Shown here piece after piece: positions 10,030 through 22,898 of a stretch of DNA of 64,000 nt. A program made the translations under genes and the position numbers. Each line of letters opens with the position of its first letter. The first letter of the stretch is position 1. Location: positions 354,501-418,500 of the forward strand of contig NC_056763.1 of the NCBI RefSeq assembly GCF_018687715.1, in the 5' to 3' direction. The stretch comes from Carya illinoinensis. Lineage: Eukaryota; Streptophyta; Magnoliopsida; Fagales; Juglandaceae. The notes beneath the pieces are model-generated. The model did no database searches. It was not told the DNA's origin and saw only the letters and a program-made list of their open reading frames with translations.

Positions 10030-11860
10030 TCTTTTGGGCAAGAAGGCAGCAGGTTTTTGGTGGGGAAGCAGTAGGGTTGCATTTTGATGAAAGGGGAGTC
10101 TACGCTGCATTTTTGGAGTTTGGCTGGCTTGCTTTTAAAGATATTTACGGAGACCCAGCAGGGGACTTTTGACTTTGGGGCCTTTAGCTTTTCATAGGGT
10201 TGGACGAGAAGAGAAAAAAGGCTAGGGAGCTTTCGGACTTCAGCATTTCAGTTGGCTCTTTTCTCGGTTTTGGAACGTGGAGACGCTAGCTATGGCACGA
10301 ATGAAGAAGAAAATAATAAAAATAAAGAAAAGCAGCAATGACTGAAGACAAATGAAATTCAAAGGCTCTTCGGCAGGACCCATACAAATAAAGCAAATAT
10401 TCATTGGTTAAAAACCTACAGCGCACGACTTGAAGCTACAGACAAAAAAAAGGGGGGACATGGAACGCTGCATTGAGATGAAATGAAGGAGAGGCCTCGA
10501 GCGGGATACGAAAAAGACAAAAAAAAAGGGAAACATGGGACGCTGCACTGAGATGAAATGAAGGAGAGGCCTCGAGCGGGATACGAAAAAGGAAGTAGAT
10601 GAAAATGGGGGGAAAGGCTAGTTTGGCGGGACTTGAAAAGGAGAAAGAAAAATGATTTTCGGTGTTGGCCGGGGACTTTAGAGAGGGCCAATCGGTTTTG
10701 AGAACTAGGAGAGAGTAACGATAAACGAGAAGAGAGGTTTGAAGTATTATGGCAGGCCATTTTTTTTTTTTTTTGGGTGTGGGAGCTGTGGACGGAAGGA
10801 AAAAAAGAGAGGGTGGTTTTTCTGGGTTTGGGGGTGAGAGGAGTTTTCATTATGAATTTGGACCTGGACACTGGGCACTGGAGTTTTGGGGCGTAGGCAA
10901 CACGAGGGTTTTTGGTTTATTGGCCTTGGGGAGAAAAACGTGAGGCTGGAACAAAAGTTTCTGGGGGTTGGATGACGTGGGCACCCTGCACCGGAGAGAG
11001 GTGAGCGAGAAACAGAGTGAGAGAACATAGAATCTTCGCTAGGCGCTGGAGAAACAGGAACGCAGGGGCTTCTGTTTTGAGGGAGTTTTTATTTTTGGGT
11101 TCTATCTTTTCTCCATTTTTATTCTCTTGTCTAGATTGTTTTCAGGTGCTGGATTGTGTATTTTACTTTAGTTTTCTATGGAAAATATTTCTTTAATATC
11201 CATGGCTCTTGTGATGAACATGATTAGCTAAATTTTCATACTGAGGTTAGAGGTGAAGTCTAATGATTTAGATATTATTTCAGATCATCGATAAAATTTA
11301 TGTTATGATTTTGATTGATTGACTGGTTTTATTATTGGATATTTTGATTATCTATATATTTATCTTGACTCATTGTGATTTCTGAATACATTGAATGCTT
11401 GAAAAAATCTCTGTGATATTCAAATGAGTTTATGAATGTTAGAATCATCAGTTGTTCATACTTAATCATTAGTGACTATTTTTCTTGACCTTAAATGCTA
11501 AATGTTCCAATTAAACGTAATCATTATTCTAGTTCAATCGAAAACAATATTACAAATTATTAGATGGATCCTTGAAACCTTAGTCGTTCTCCATATCAAT
11601 TTATTTTATCATTTTAGTTTTATTCTATTACTTTAAAAATCTTCATCTCAGTAATTTTCTCTTCTATTTGATTGCACGTTTCTTTTAGTAATTTTTTTTC
11701 ATTGTTTGAGTTTATTTTGTTTATCACATAAGTCAATCCCTGTGGATTCGGTCTTATTTGGTACTACAACACCTGTATACTTGCAGGTAAAATTACACTA
11801 AATTTTTGATCCACTAGTTTGAGTCAAAGTTTAGGCCAACAACCACCCAGGAGCAGAGAA
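10030..11860 (+). other. Non-coding, LTR-like sequence (possibly Athila/Tat type)
   Basis: ORFs here (for example reverse strand 10416-10871 and 10747-11028) are low-complexity shadows. The 3' part contains CAATCCCTGTGGATTCGG, a tract of TACTACAACACCTGTATAC and TTGCAGGTAAAATTACAC. This resembles the U5 end of Athila/Tat-type LTRs in general form, but the usual tRNA-Asp PBS is not visible afterwards. The junction with the reverse-strand Tat relic is near 11860. Confidence 0.3.
10441..10590 (+). repeat. 75-bp tandem duplication
   Basis: 10441-10515 and 10516-10590 are near-identical 75-bp units. Each runs from GACAAAAAAA through GATGAAATGAAGGAGAGGCC to GCGGGATACGAAAAA. They differ mainly in the A/G tract and a few bases. 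It creates the internal repeat seen in the overlapping reverse-strand ORF, which I do not regard as a gene. Confidence 0.9.
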
Positions 11861-11879
11861 GTCATTTGAGTTTTGACGT

Positions 11880-14800
11880 TGACCTGCTTAGCTGCTCATT
11901 AACTTTATTCAAAGTTCTTCATGCTTTACATAATTAAGGATAATATTTCTTTAGGTGCTTTGCGTTCCATGGGTGTGGCAGGTTCTTCTTCTAGTGTCTT
12001 TTAAGCAGTATGTGCCAGGTTGTAGGTTGGCGATCACTACGTATGGTTCGTCCCAGTAGGGGCCAAGTTTTCCTTCTTCATGCGTGGTTACTCTAGTTTC
12101 TCTTAAGATCAAATTGTCTATTTTGAAGGCACGAGGCTTAACTTTTCGATTGAAGTACTATTTGGTTCTCCTTTAGTTAGGGGTTGCTTGAGCTTGAGCT
12201 TCATCTTAGTGTTAGTCTAGCAAGTCGATGTGCTCTTCCAACACTTTATCGTTCTACTCTTGGTCGAAATACTGGACACAATATGTTGGCAACCCTATCT
12301 CTACCAAAGCCACAGAGTCACTCTCGTATGTTAAATAGAATGGGGTCTCTCTTGTTAGAGTTTTTACCGTGGTTCTATCTGGCCATAGTATCACTGTTTC
12401 AAATACCGTACCGTACCCACCGGTACGGCCAGTATATACTATACTGGACACTAGTTTGGTATAGGTATTATACCTCTTTCGTAGCGTTCCAAATACCGTC
12501 CGAAATAACCAACCGTACCAGCCGATATTTTGGCCTTTACTTTTTTTTTTTAATTTCTTCAAACTGTAAGCTCATTTTTTGGCCCCTAATTCATACCAGA
12601 CTATTTATAATTTATATATATATATATGTATTTATGTATAATTTATTCATATATAGACTATTATTTTGGAATATAATTTATATATATTTATATATATAAT
12701 TTATTCATATATCGACTATCCCGAAATGGTACACGAAATGATACTAGTATCGAAATTTTTCTTTCCAGTGCATTGACCTGTACGGCATCCGGTACGATAT
12801 TCAAAACTTTGCATAGGATGCCTTGGAGCTCTTCTACCCAATCTCCTTTCTTATATGTAAGTCTCTTCTTTAGCATACCAAGTAGGGATTTGTTGGTCGC
12901 TTCTACTTGCTGATTGGCTTAGGGATGTCCTGAGGAAGAGTATTTGAATCGAATTCCTAGCTCTGCGCACCACTTTCAATAATGCTCTGAGTCGAACTAT
13001 CGTCCATTGTCCATAATGATGCTCTTGGTGATCCTAAATCTGCATACGATGGTTTTCCTCAAGAACTTGATGTTATTTCTAACTGTGATCATCACCAGGG
13101 GTTCTGCCTCCTCCCAATTGGTGAAGTTGTCCACAATGACGACCACGATTCTTACTCCTCCTTTACCGAGTGGGAAGGGTCATTCTTGGTCCACCCCTAA
13201 CTATGTGAATGACAATGGGGAGATTATGGAGGTTAGCTCTTCTAGCAAGCAGTGTGATACTGGGACAAACATCTAGCACTTTGGGCATCTCTTAACGAAC
13301 TCTTTCGTGTCCTTGAGGGCATGGGGCTAATAGTAGCCCGCCTTCATAACCTTTCTCACCAAAGATCTTCCCTGGAGTGGCTTCTGCACACTCCTTCATG
13401 CACCTCTGCTACGACGTATTATGCCTCTTATGGGGAGATGCACCTTAGTAAGGGGCTCGAGAAGCCTCGTTTGCAAAGAGTTTCGTCGATCCAGGTGAAC
13501 TGCATAGCTCTTTTATTTTTATTTTTTTATCTTCCTTGCTTCCTCATTTTCAGCTAGGATTTCTCCCATATCTAGGTACCTTGCCACTTCTCGAGCCCAC
13601 TCTGGCTCTCTGGGTCCCATCTCTACAACTTTGATCCTGACAACGAGGACTTCTATCTCCCTACTTACAACCTTCCATGGCAAGACAGAGTTTTCCATTT
13701 CTAAGGTGGTTTCTGTTAGTTGGTCTGCTATGCTGTAACTCTCCCTTGGTATTTTCTTAATGCTCTAATGGCGAAATTGGTCCCTTTTCTCCCATGTCAA
13801 CTTCAAGTACTTCTTCAATTTCTCACCCTTTGCTGCGTACACCCCCAACACCTTATTAACGACCACTTGGGAGTCTACCTTTACCTCGACCGCGATGGAC
13901 CCTAGTCCCTATGCTATCGAAAGTCTAGCCACCAGCACTTCGCATTCAGCTTCATTGTTGGTAGTTTTGAAAGTGAGTTTCACCATGTAATGGTGTTCGT
14001 GTCCAGAGTCACTTACTATGTATGACCCTACTCCCCCGCCAGCACAGCAAGATGTGTTGTTGACAAAGACCTACTTTTCTAACTAGAGTAGTTGCTATTT
14101 CTTTGGAAAAGCTGGTAAATTTGGCAATAAATTCTGTTAGGGCTTGTCCCTTTGTTGCTTGTCTCAGGAGGTAATCAATGTTGAATTCATTCAGTTCAAT
14201 CGACCGGCTCACTAGGCATCTGGTTTCTACAGCATCTTCTTGAGGGGAGCTTCGTTTAAGACCTTAACTAGGTGAACTAGGAAATAGGGTCACAATTGCC
14301 TTGCTGCTGTTATCAGTGCGAAGGCTAGCATCTCCATTCGCGAGTATCTCAACTCTACTCCCTTTAGGGCTCGGCTTATGTAATACATCAGTTTCTGACC
14401 CTGTCTTTACTATTTGACGAGTGTCGTAGACACAACATGGGGACAAACCACCAAGTATACGTAGAGTGTATCTCCTTGTTCAGGCTAGCTTAGCAATGCT
14501 GGGTGTACTTTATGTAGAATCTTAAAAAATGGTAAGCATTTGTCAGTGGACCTGGACCCAAATCTATTTAATATTTCCACATTGCTAGTCAGTCTCTTGG
14601 TTTAGCTGATGTTCCGAGGGGTCCTCATCTCCATGATTGTCCTAATCTTCTCTATGTTAGCCTCTATGCCCCTTTCAGACACTATGAAGCCCATAAATTT
14701 TCTTGAGTCAACGCCAAAAGCGCGCTTTGTCAGGTTCTACTTCATTTTGTATTGACGTAGCACAATGAAGCCTTCCTTCAGATCTTTCAAGTTTTGGGCC

Positions 14801-15880
14801 GGTACTTTGCTTTTGACCAGTAAGTTATTAGCATAGACTTCCATAATTCGCTCGATCTATTTCTTGAACATTTGATTCACGAGTCTCTTGTATGTCGCCC
14901 CCACATTTTTCAGGCAGAAGGGCATGACCTAGTAGTAGTATAGCCCTTGATCGGTCACAAATGAGGTTTTCTCTTAGTCCACTGTGTTAATTCGGATTTG
15001 GTTGTACGCTAAGTAGGCATCCATGAAACTCAACATTCAGTGTCCCGCCATGGAATCGATGATCAGGTCAATCCCTGACACTGGGAAACTATCATTTGGA
15101 CATGCTTTGTTGAGATTAGTGAAGTCCACATACACTCTTAGTTTTGTTTTGGACTTTTTAGTTAGTACAATATTGGATAACCACTCGGGATAGTAGGCTT
15201 CCCTATGAAACCTGTAACGAGCAATCAGTCAACTTTTATGGCTATGGAAGCGTATTTCTCCATGCTAAATGACCTCTTCTTCTGGCGGACTTTCTTAATG
15301 GTGGGGTTGACACAAAGACAGTGCTCGATGACTTCATTTTCTATTCTTGCCATGTCCTCATGGCTCCATGCAAATATGTCTCTATGCTCAATTAGCAATT
15401 GTTTTAGGGCTTCCTGAACCTCGAGCAAGAGTTTGGTCCTAGCCGATGTCCTGGTTTCAGGCCGCTCTTGGTGGAGGGCTACTAGTTATAGCAGTTCTTT
15501 GGGTTCTACTTGCTGCAGAATTTCTTCATCCCACATCTCTACACCTTGGTCAAGAAAGACAAGAGGCAGTTCATCCGGACCCTCGAGGTTTGTAATACAG
15601 ACATTTGCTCCTCCCGGCGTAAGTTCTTGCACGTAGCCCTTTCGTGCTAGGCCTGCTCACCTCAGACTTGCCAATTCCCCCGCCTCTATCTAGAACTTCA
15701 TCTTCAGATGATAAGTTGATGTGATTGCTCTAAAGTTGTTTAAGAATGGTCATCACAATATGGTGTTGTAGGATAAAGGGGTCTTGATGACAAGAAAGTC
15801 AACCATAGCAGTGGCAGTCTGGGCTCCCTTTCCGGTTGTGATATGTAGAGTTATCATGCCCAAAGGTTGTACTACATCTC
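11880..15880 (-). pseudogene. Ty3/gypsy pol relic, Tat/Retand-like (PR-RT-RNase H-IN)
   Basis: Read on the reverse strand, the order is gypsy: a protease-end region with MVDFLVIKTPLSYN (about 15840-15780), the RT lead-in with FAWSHEDMARI and RQKKRSF (15225-15428), and RT/RNase H with YYISRALKG and LAFALITAARQL (about 14390-14300). A second RNase H-like block carries NNEAECEVLVA (about 13950), and the integrase has MDNG, KKGDWVEEL, ETPFYLTYE and a C-terminal LGPYWDEPYVV near 12050. This combination is typical of the Tat lineage. Many stops and frameshifts occur throughout. A MITE splits the integrase at 12392-12811. No LTRs could be assigned. Confidence 0.8.
12392..12811. mobile_element. hAT-like MITE, 420 bp, inserted in the gypsy integrase relic
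   Basis: TIRs start CACTGTTTCAAATACCG on the left and, as reverse complement, CAAAGTTTTGAATATCG on the right, with the CANNG start common in hAT ends. Flanking 8-bp sequences CATAGTAT (12384-12391) and CATAGGAT (12812-12819) match at 7 of 8 positions, as expected for an aged hAT TSD. The interior is rich in CGGTACGG/CCGTACC palindromic blocks and TA repeats. Removing it joins the integrase segments LQGIL and ETPFYLTY. Confidence 0.75.
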
Positions 15881-17908
15881 TAGAGAATGAAAATATATGA
15901 TAAAATACAATCCAAGAATGAAAATATGTACTAAAGGTAGCTCTAATGATTAGTCACAGTAACCTATCAAAGTATGCAACAAGAAATAGAAGAGGAAATT
16001 ATGGTTAATTGTCAAACCATCTCAGAGTGGTGATTCAAAAACTAAGATTTATCCTTTAGAAAAATTTTATTGTCCATCCTCTCACCATTCATTTATATGA
16101 CATCAAATGATTAGATGGTAAATAATTTTCTAATTATTTAATGCTACATTAGAGGATGACAGGAGGATGATAACAAGAAGGATGATTAATAGCACTTCTC
16201 TTATATTTATGGAGATGAGACGTAGGGGGATATTCTATTACTTGAAGAAGATTTTGATAAAATAAAAACTCTAGGAGATCCAGATCTCTAGGATACAACA
16301 ATTATGAATGATCATTTCACGCATGCATTATGCAATAAAATTGAACAACATTTATATCAACTAGATCAAGTACTATGCAAGGGAAAGAAACAAGTGAATT
16401 TCCACCTTTAGGTAAGATATTGATGGTAATACATCCTAAAGTTTGCCAATGGTCTTATGGCTAGATAAACTTGCTCCCTTGTTTCATACCCCAACCCTCA
16501 AAAGAATATCCTAAATTCTAATTTAAGCATAATTAGAAAAGTGAACCCCCAAAATTAGACAATTTAAAACAATAGAATTGAAAAGGGAAAATCACCCACT
16601 AAAAGAAACAAAACTGTCTTAGGAGAAAATGTTTAGCAATAAGCAACATGAGAGTTAATGATATATATATATATATATATATATTAATTTTTATGATACC
16701 TCTGTTGCAGATAAGGCAACCAAATCACACCCAATGGCTACCTAAGTAGCCATGGCAACCACACACCTAGCAACAACTCCTTTCCAATTTACTTTTATTG
16801 TTCCCAAATCACAACCCATAATATTCTCGCCCTTGTAACTTTACACAATTCTATAAATACCAACTAATCTATAAACCACTAGTATATATACGTATAATAT
16901 ACTCTTAGTAAGCTCTCATGGTGAGTGAGACTCTTTCACAAACACCCAATGTTCATTTGTTTTTAATTTATATTTTTAATGAGAGTTGATATTTTGTCAT
17001 ACCTCAGTCACTAGATTAAAATATTTTCTAGAAATGGGAACATCATAAAGTTGCTTCCCATTTTGCTTGTCACAAGAAAAATCAACAAAGGTTGAAATAA
17101 AATAGCAGGTTGAAATACCTTTTTTTTTTTTTAAAAAAAAAATCAGGTTCTAAATAATAATCCCTTCTAACTCACGAACAGTCTTCCTAAAATACATTTG
17201 TAAATGACCCCTTTATTCCTAGCTTTATGCTATTGAGTAATGACAGATGTTTAATCCGAAACCCCCCACACGTGAAGTATATAATTGTCCCACCCACAAT
17301 CATAAAGCATCAGTTTTTCAAAATAATAATAAAAACATTTAAAAGAAAAACTAGAATGAATAATTGAAGTGGAGGGATGGCCGACCTCTACCAGTTTTGA
17401 TTGCAATGTAAAAACCGTTGGCACGAGGGAGATGTCGAGGTCGAAGGGACCTTCGCAGCTTCGGAACGGGACGTCGCCCAAAGGGGATGAAGGGACTTCC
17501 ATAAGTATGGGAAGGGGATGACACACGATGGGGATGAAGGGATCTTTGGAGCTTAGGAATCATAAGACACATGAAGGCACTAAGGGGAAGGAAGAGGATA
17601 GAGCTCATGAGCAATGGGATGAAGCTGCTCAGCAGCTCAGGTGTTCTCTGAAGCTGCTTCTTGAATGAAACGAATCGTTTCATACGAGTTGTCCTTTCCC
17701 ACTTAAATGAAATGTTGAGCTTCATCATCTATGTGGAATGAGCCACGTAGAGAGAGCGTGAAGAGTCCCCTATTCGAGGATTGCAATCATTATTCCTTAA
17801 TTTTAGCACACCACTTCCCTATTTAAGTAATGCCTACGTGCCTTAAAAAAACAAAAATTAAAAACAGGGATGAAGAGGACTTGAGTTCATATCCTTTGTC
17901 TCATATTT
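15881..17908. other. Gene-free stretch, AT-rich
   Basis: No domain recognised on either strand. Contents include a TATATA microsatellite at about 16660-16684, a CTATAAATAC box near 16850 that may be a remnant promoter, and a poly-T/poly-A junction near 17120-17142. A 125-codon reverse-strand ORF (17351-17728) has two short similar GGGA-rich blocks and no family I know; I treat it as unsupported. Confidence 0.4.
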
Positions 17909-18232
17909 TGTAACACTCCCCACTGTAAGGAAAACCACAAGAAAAAAGATTGTTTTATTCGAGGGGAGCACCTCTAAAGGAAGGAAAGGTAGAGAGAGAA
18001 ATGTTCTAGTAGTACATATACTGTCAGTAACCCCTTTTTCCCTCCCATGGCCATGGTCTGAAATACACCCAAGCAAAGTAAATAGCAGTAGTCTAAAGCT
18101 ACGACTCTAATGCCAAAACAAGGGCTCGGTAAGCTATTGGGCTGGCCCGTTAAAATGAAACAACTAAATAAACATAAAATAAGATAGAGGTGACTTCGAA
18201 CTAAAGTGTAACCCACACTTTTGTCTCTCTCA
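17909..18232 (-). repeat. 3' LTR of element A (324 bp)
   Basis: On the reverse strand it starts TGAGAGAGACAAAAGTG and ends GGGAGTGTTACA. It shares long blocks with 22899-23303, including ACAAGAAAAA, TAATGCCAAAACAAGGGCT and AAATAAACATAAA. It is shorter than its partner by about 80 bp of internal deletions. A reverse-strand PPT, AGCAAGGGGCATT, abuts at 18233-18245. Confidence 0.8.
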
Positions 18233-18299
18233 AATGCCCCTTGCTGAACCATCATTTCTTGTGTCTATTTGCCACAAACCCTAATCTTCAGCATGTGAC

Positions 18300-18899
18300 A
18301 TACCCACCCCTTCAAAACTTCATTCGGTCGAGAATTAGCTTCCCAGGTGGCGTCTTTCTTTGCTTGTCCTTGCCACTTGACCAGCAGCTCCACTTTTGCT
18401 TTACTACCAGCTTTAACCATTAGGTGACCCATGACTGCTTCAGGTTCAGGGTTGAGGGCTCCTTGATTGTCGGTTGGTTGAAGTATTGGAACTACTGCAT
18501 ACTTGGCTCCAATCTTCCTTTTGAGTTGGGGAATGTGAAAAGTTGGATGGACCCATTAGGTCGCCAGCAGATCTAAGTGGTATGCCACATTCCCAATCCT
18601 CTGTAGTACCTGGAAAGACCCAAAAAAAGCCAGGGGCCAGTTTGAGGTCGCACTGATGTGCAACAAACGCCTGTCGTTATGGCTAGAGCTTCAAGTATAC
18701 CCATTCCCTTATCTTGAACTCATGTTCTTTCCTCTTTAGGTATGCATGTTTTTTCATTCTATTATGGGCTCTGTGCAAATTTTCTCAAAGTAGTTAAGAT
18801 ATTTGATCTCAGGAGCGAGATTAGCTTCCACTGCCTCTATACACACAATGTTTGGTATGTAGTCCATGAGCCTTGGTAGTGGATAATCATATATTGCCG
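18300..18899 (-). pseudogene. Integrase C-terminus and chromodomain of element A
   Basis: Reverse-strand reading gives FHIPQLKRKIG and a chromodomain-like KVELLVKWQGQ followed by ATWEA (about 18400-18330). Chromodomains in chromoviruses guide integration to chromatin marks. Upstream on the strand, FFGSFQVLQRIGNVAYHLDL matches the integrase tail. Stops are present. The integrase reading continues beyond the inserted solo LTR at 19626. Confidence 0.8.
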
Positions 18900-18904
18900 C
18901 AAAT

Positions 18905-19620
18905 TGATAGGCACCATGGTAGATCAAGTTTTAATGATCACTTGCAAGTTCCAGATGGACCAATCATAAGGTCAAAAGCTAATAAGATCAAGAAAGCAAT
19001 GCAAGAATTTATGCAATCCACTTAGGCCGAGTTTACAAATTCATCTAGCAAGACCCCAACATTTAAGATGGGCTTGAAAGAAGGAGAACCAATTTTAATC
19101 TATGTGATACAAGTTATGGAAGGGGGCAGCATGACCTAGTGATTTAGTGTAGATTTTTATTTCAATAAGTATTGGCATGTGGGCCTATTGTTATGTTTTT
19201 GTGGTTGAAGGCATTGGACTTGTTTAATTCATTAAAAGGACTTCTATTATTAGCTATAGATGTGTATTCTAGGTTGTTTGGGCTTGAAGATGTTAGGTCT
19301 ATATCTCTTATTTTGATGAAGGCCTTATTCGGCTTAGGGTTTTTGGGGAAAGGTTCTAAAAACACTTGTAGCCGCACATTGTGAGGCAACCAACATGAAT
19401 GAAGTACTTTTTAGAGAGACGTTCAGTTTTCTACACTTGTTCTTGAATGAAATAAAAACTTATCAAAGGTAAAACCTTTGTGGTGTTCTTACTGCAATCT
19501 AGGTTCTTGAAACAAGATTTCAATGGGTATAGATCTTCTTGAGTTAATTCTTGGTTTTTTTGGATGAGTTTTCAATTTGATTATGGGTTCAAGGGATTTC
19601 AATCTCACGGGTTCACATCA
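18905..19620 (+). mobile_element. Solo LTR of the element B family, TSD CAAAT
   Basis: Starts TGATAGGCACCATGG and ends TTCACATCA. CAAAT occurs at 18900-18904 and 19621-19625. It matches both LTRs of element B (for example GCAAGTTCCAGATGG, AAGATGGGCTTGA, GGGCCTATTGTTATG, CAAGGGATTTCAAT). No internal sequence remains, so it is an unequal-recombination product. It splits element A's integrase. Confidence 0.9.
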
Positions 19621-19625
19621 CAAAT

Positions 19626-20202
19626 GGTATGAGTTTGGTAAAGAGGTGTGGTGTGGAGTTATAATGCCAGTTGCTAGTGGTAGCCATAGAGCCCAATCCT
19701 TAGGTCGGTCCCAAGTGAAGCATATTAAGATCACATATCAGAGCTCTTAATAAATTCCTTCACATCCCTTTTAAAACCCGACCAAAAAAAAATCTCTCCT
19801 TACCATTTGTAAGGACTTGTCATAACCTACGTGTCCTCCCCCCCAACAAGGGCTACTGTGTGTAAGTTCTAATAACTTATTTTTTAATCCTTCATCCTGG
19901 GGAATGTACAATTTGCCATTGCACAGAAGTAGTCCATCCCTAGTAGTGTAAGTTGAGCTCAACTTCTCTTCCAAGCAAAGTTTAATAAGTTTCTGTAGCT
20001 CTTCATCCCTAGTATATGTTGCCTCAAATTCATCCAGCCAATCTATAGTTGGAAAAGAGATCAACATTAGAGTTTCTTCTTCCTAAGTCTCTCTTCTTAA
20101 TAGGGCAATAGCTACCCTATTTTCAGCCCCTTTTAAACTCCACAATAAAGTCGTATCCCAATAGCGTAGGTATCCATTTTTTCTGCATTTGGCTCCCACT
20201 TT
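19626..20202 (-). pseudogene. Integrase N-terminal part of element A
   Basis: The reverse-strand ORF at 19771-20067 shows an integrase zinc-binding region: EELQKLIKLCLEE, GLLLCNGKLYIP, LLELTHSSPCWGGGHVGYDK. Histidines and the H-X-G-Y pattern are visible, but the C-C half and catalytic core are broken. It is followed toward lower coordinates by the solo LTR. Confidence 0.75.
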
Positions 20203-21500
20203 CTAGTCCAATAAGTGTTTCAAACTCTGTTTGTCAGTTTTGACAACAAATGTCTCTCCCAAGAGGTAGGGTCTCCATCTAAGTATAACTGAAACTAGAG
20301 TGAAGAGTTTCTTCTCATAAGTCGACATCATCAAGGACCTCCCTTTGAGATTTTGGTTGTAGAAAGTTATGGATCTACCCTTTTGCATAAGCACTACTCC
20401 AATCGCATTAGCAAATGCATCACAATGAATAGTGAAGGTCATCGAAAAGCTTGGCAATGCCAGGACTAGGGGCTTAGCGAATACTTCTTTCAATAGTTGG
20501 AAAGCCACTTCAGCTTCTTGACTCCAATGGAAATTATAGTTTTTTAGGATTCCGGTCACGGGTGTTGCAATCCTTTCATAGCCTTGAATAGACATGTGGT
20601 AGTACCCAGTTAAGCCCAAAAATCCCCTCAAGGCTTTTAAGGAATTTATGAGTAGTCATTCCTACATGGACTTAAGCTTCTCAAGATCTGCCCTAACCCC
20701 TTTAGTGGATATTAAGTGCATCCAAACCAACATTTGGACTACTTGGCATATAGTTTGTACTATCTCAGCATTTCTAGGATCAATTTGAAGTATTTTTCAT
20801 GCTCCAACGTTGTTTTACTATAAACGAGAATGTCATAAAAAAACAAGATTAAACTTTCTCAAGTGAGGGCGAAATGCCCCATTCTTCGGCTTTGGAATGT
20901 GGAAAGTGCATTTGTCAATCCAAACGGCATAAGTAGGAACTTGTAGTGCCATTCGTGCCTAAATGTTGTTTTGTGCACATCATTGGGCTCATATTCTAGT
21001 GGTAGTTGAACCTCAGTCTCCATGTCACATCTACATTTCTAACCAACAATATAGGAGAAGAGTATGGGCTTTGGTTAGGCTATATAATGCCTGAAGATAA
21101 GAGTTCCTGTAATATTCTCTCAATTTTATCCTTTTGGTATTAAGGATATCTATAAGGTCTTATAGATATGGGTTTAGTGTCGGGAATTAAATTGATTGCA
21201 TGGTCATGCGTTCTTGGTGTGGGCAACCCTTTAGGTTCGAAGAAGACATCTTCAAACTACCTTACTACTGACTATATGGCAATGGATGTTTCACCTCCCA
21301 CCCTCTGTTTATTTTCCAACCCTCCCTCCAACATGTGCAAAATGATGCCTTTTTTCCAACCCATTATACTTGTTAACTAACCCTTCATCAATCATCTGTG
21401 ATGTAGCCAATCCTTTTAACTCAATTGTCTTTCCCTCATAGTGAGCCTTTCAAAATTGTACAAAATGGAACCCAAGTCTTAGAGCCATTGGATTCCTAGC
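20203..21500 (-). pseudogene. Reverse transcriptase and RNase H of element A
   Basis: The reverse-strand ORF 20203-20631 (142 aa) has FLGLTGYYHMSIQGY, PLVLALPSFSMTF, HCDAFANAIGVVLMQ, YEKKLFTLVSV and TDKQSLKHLLD, which is the RT-to-RNase H connection of Ty3/gypsy. About 200 bases upstream, near 20840-20800, the catalytic region reads FFYDILVYSKT with a damaged YxDD box. Earlier RT motifs are fragmented by stops. Confidence 0.8.
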
Positions 21501-21523
21501 ATCATGTCACACCCAGCTAGGAC

Positions 21524-21805
21524 TCAGACTTGCACATCCACAATAAACATAGTCCCTTGGATTGTAACTCGAACCCCACTACACTTTCCTTCATTAGGGA
21601 TTAATTCACCACTAGCAACCTTCACAATAACCTTCTCAGTGTAATCAAAGGGTGGTTGGATCTTATTACTTACTATTGGATCAAGAAAATTTTGTGCTGA
21701 CCTTGTATCTATCAAGATGGTTACACATTGTGCACCAATTTCTCCTTTTATTCTCTGTTTTTTTTTTTTTTGGGGGGGGGTTGAGGGAACTATCAATGCA
21801 TGCAA
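21524..21805 (-). pseudogene. Aspartic protease region of element A
   Basis: The 93-residue reverse-strand frame contains VTILIDTRSAQNFLD, where the family has D-S/T-G-S/A. The glycine is replaced by arginine, so the protease would be dead. The poly-T/poly-G run near 21761-21780 gives the KKKK stretch at the start and is probably slippage. Confidence 0.7.
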
Positions 21806-21812
21806 TGATATC

Positions 21813-22848
21813 TTAGGGTTTTCTTGAGTGGCATTCAGTTATACTATTACTAATTCTCTTGTATCCACCATTTCTTCCTCTTGTGCTTCTGATCCTTCTT
21901 TCTCTAAATACTTCCTTAAGCAGGTAAAGTTTTGGGTTTTGACACTTATGCCTTGGGCCCCACTTAGCATCACAAAGATAATATAGCCCCTTACCCCTCA
22001 TTTCCTTCATTTGGGCTTGGTTAATTCTCTGGATTGATAGTGTGGTTTTTGGTAAGCTTTTGGATTTATCTCCTAGATTCATATTAGGGATTTTCAATAT
22101 CTCCAAGGTTTGGAGAGTATGAAACATTGGTCTTAGAAGTTTTTTTGGATATGTTCACTTTTTCTCCTTGGATTTTTGCTAAGCTATAAGTTGTTGTTAG
22201 CTTGGGTGGGTTAAACATTCTTATATGTAGTCTGGTTTCATCTCTTAAACCACTAAGAAAAACAACTTAGCTTGTAAGTATTAGAAAGCTCCCTCCACCT
22301 ATTAGACAAGGTTTCAAATCTAGCCTTGTATTCCTCTACAGTTCTACTTTTTCTTAGTATAGTGAGGAATTCAATTGATAAAAACTAGGTCCAAATCTCA
22401 CCAGCATAATTGTATCAAATGAGTCCAGATTATTCCAAATCTTTAAACTAAATTAGGGCTTTACCCTCCATGTGAAATGAGGCTAGTCTTATACGGTGTT
22501 GAGGTAAAATATTATGAAATTTAAAGAACATACGTACCTTGTAAATCTATCATGTAGGATCCTCACCAGGGAAAGCAAGGAAGTCAAGGTGCAAGGTCCT
22601 ATTCTGAACCCCATCCGTGTGTTGTTGTTGCTGGTTGCTTGGTTCTTCCCTTTGTGGCACGCCTGAAGAAGATTCCCCAAGATTGACATTTAGGTTTTTT
22701 CTCTCCGTAATTCCATTGTTAAGGCTGGCAATTGTTGTACTATGGAATCTTTTTGCCTCTCATTTTGAATTCTTATATTGGCAGTTTGTTGATTTTTTAG
22801 GGTAGTGAGCTCATCTTGTAGATGGTTTAGCCTAGTTCCTTCTATCAT
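21813..22848 (-). pseudogene. gag region of element A
   Basis: The likely start, ATG at 22848, gives a coiled-coil-like N-terminus with LNHLQDELTTLKNQQTANIR. The end (21813-22127) has a degenerate zinc knuckle, GLYYLCDAKWGPRHKCQNP. The middle is broken by stops and shifts but keeps the gypsy gag order. Confidence 0.7.
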
Positions 22849-22898
22849 AGTATGTACTTGGCTAGCATAAAGACCAGTGTTTCTCTAATAACCAAATC

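Noticed and set aside
10416..11028. Two reverse-strand ORFs of 151 and 93 codons
   Set aside because: Pro/Ser/Phe-rich, internally repeated by the 75-bp duplication and without family features.
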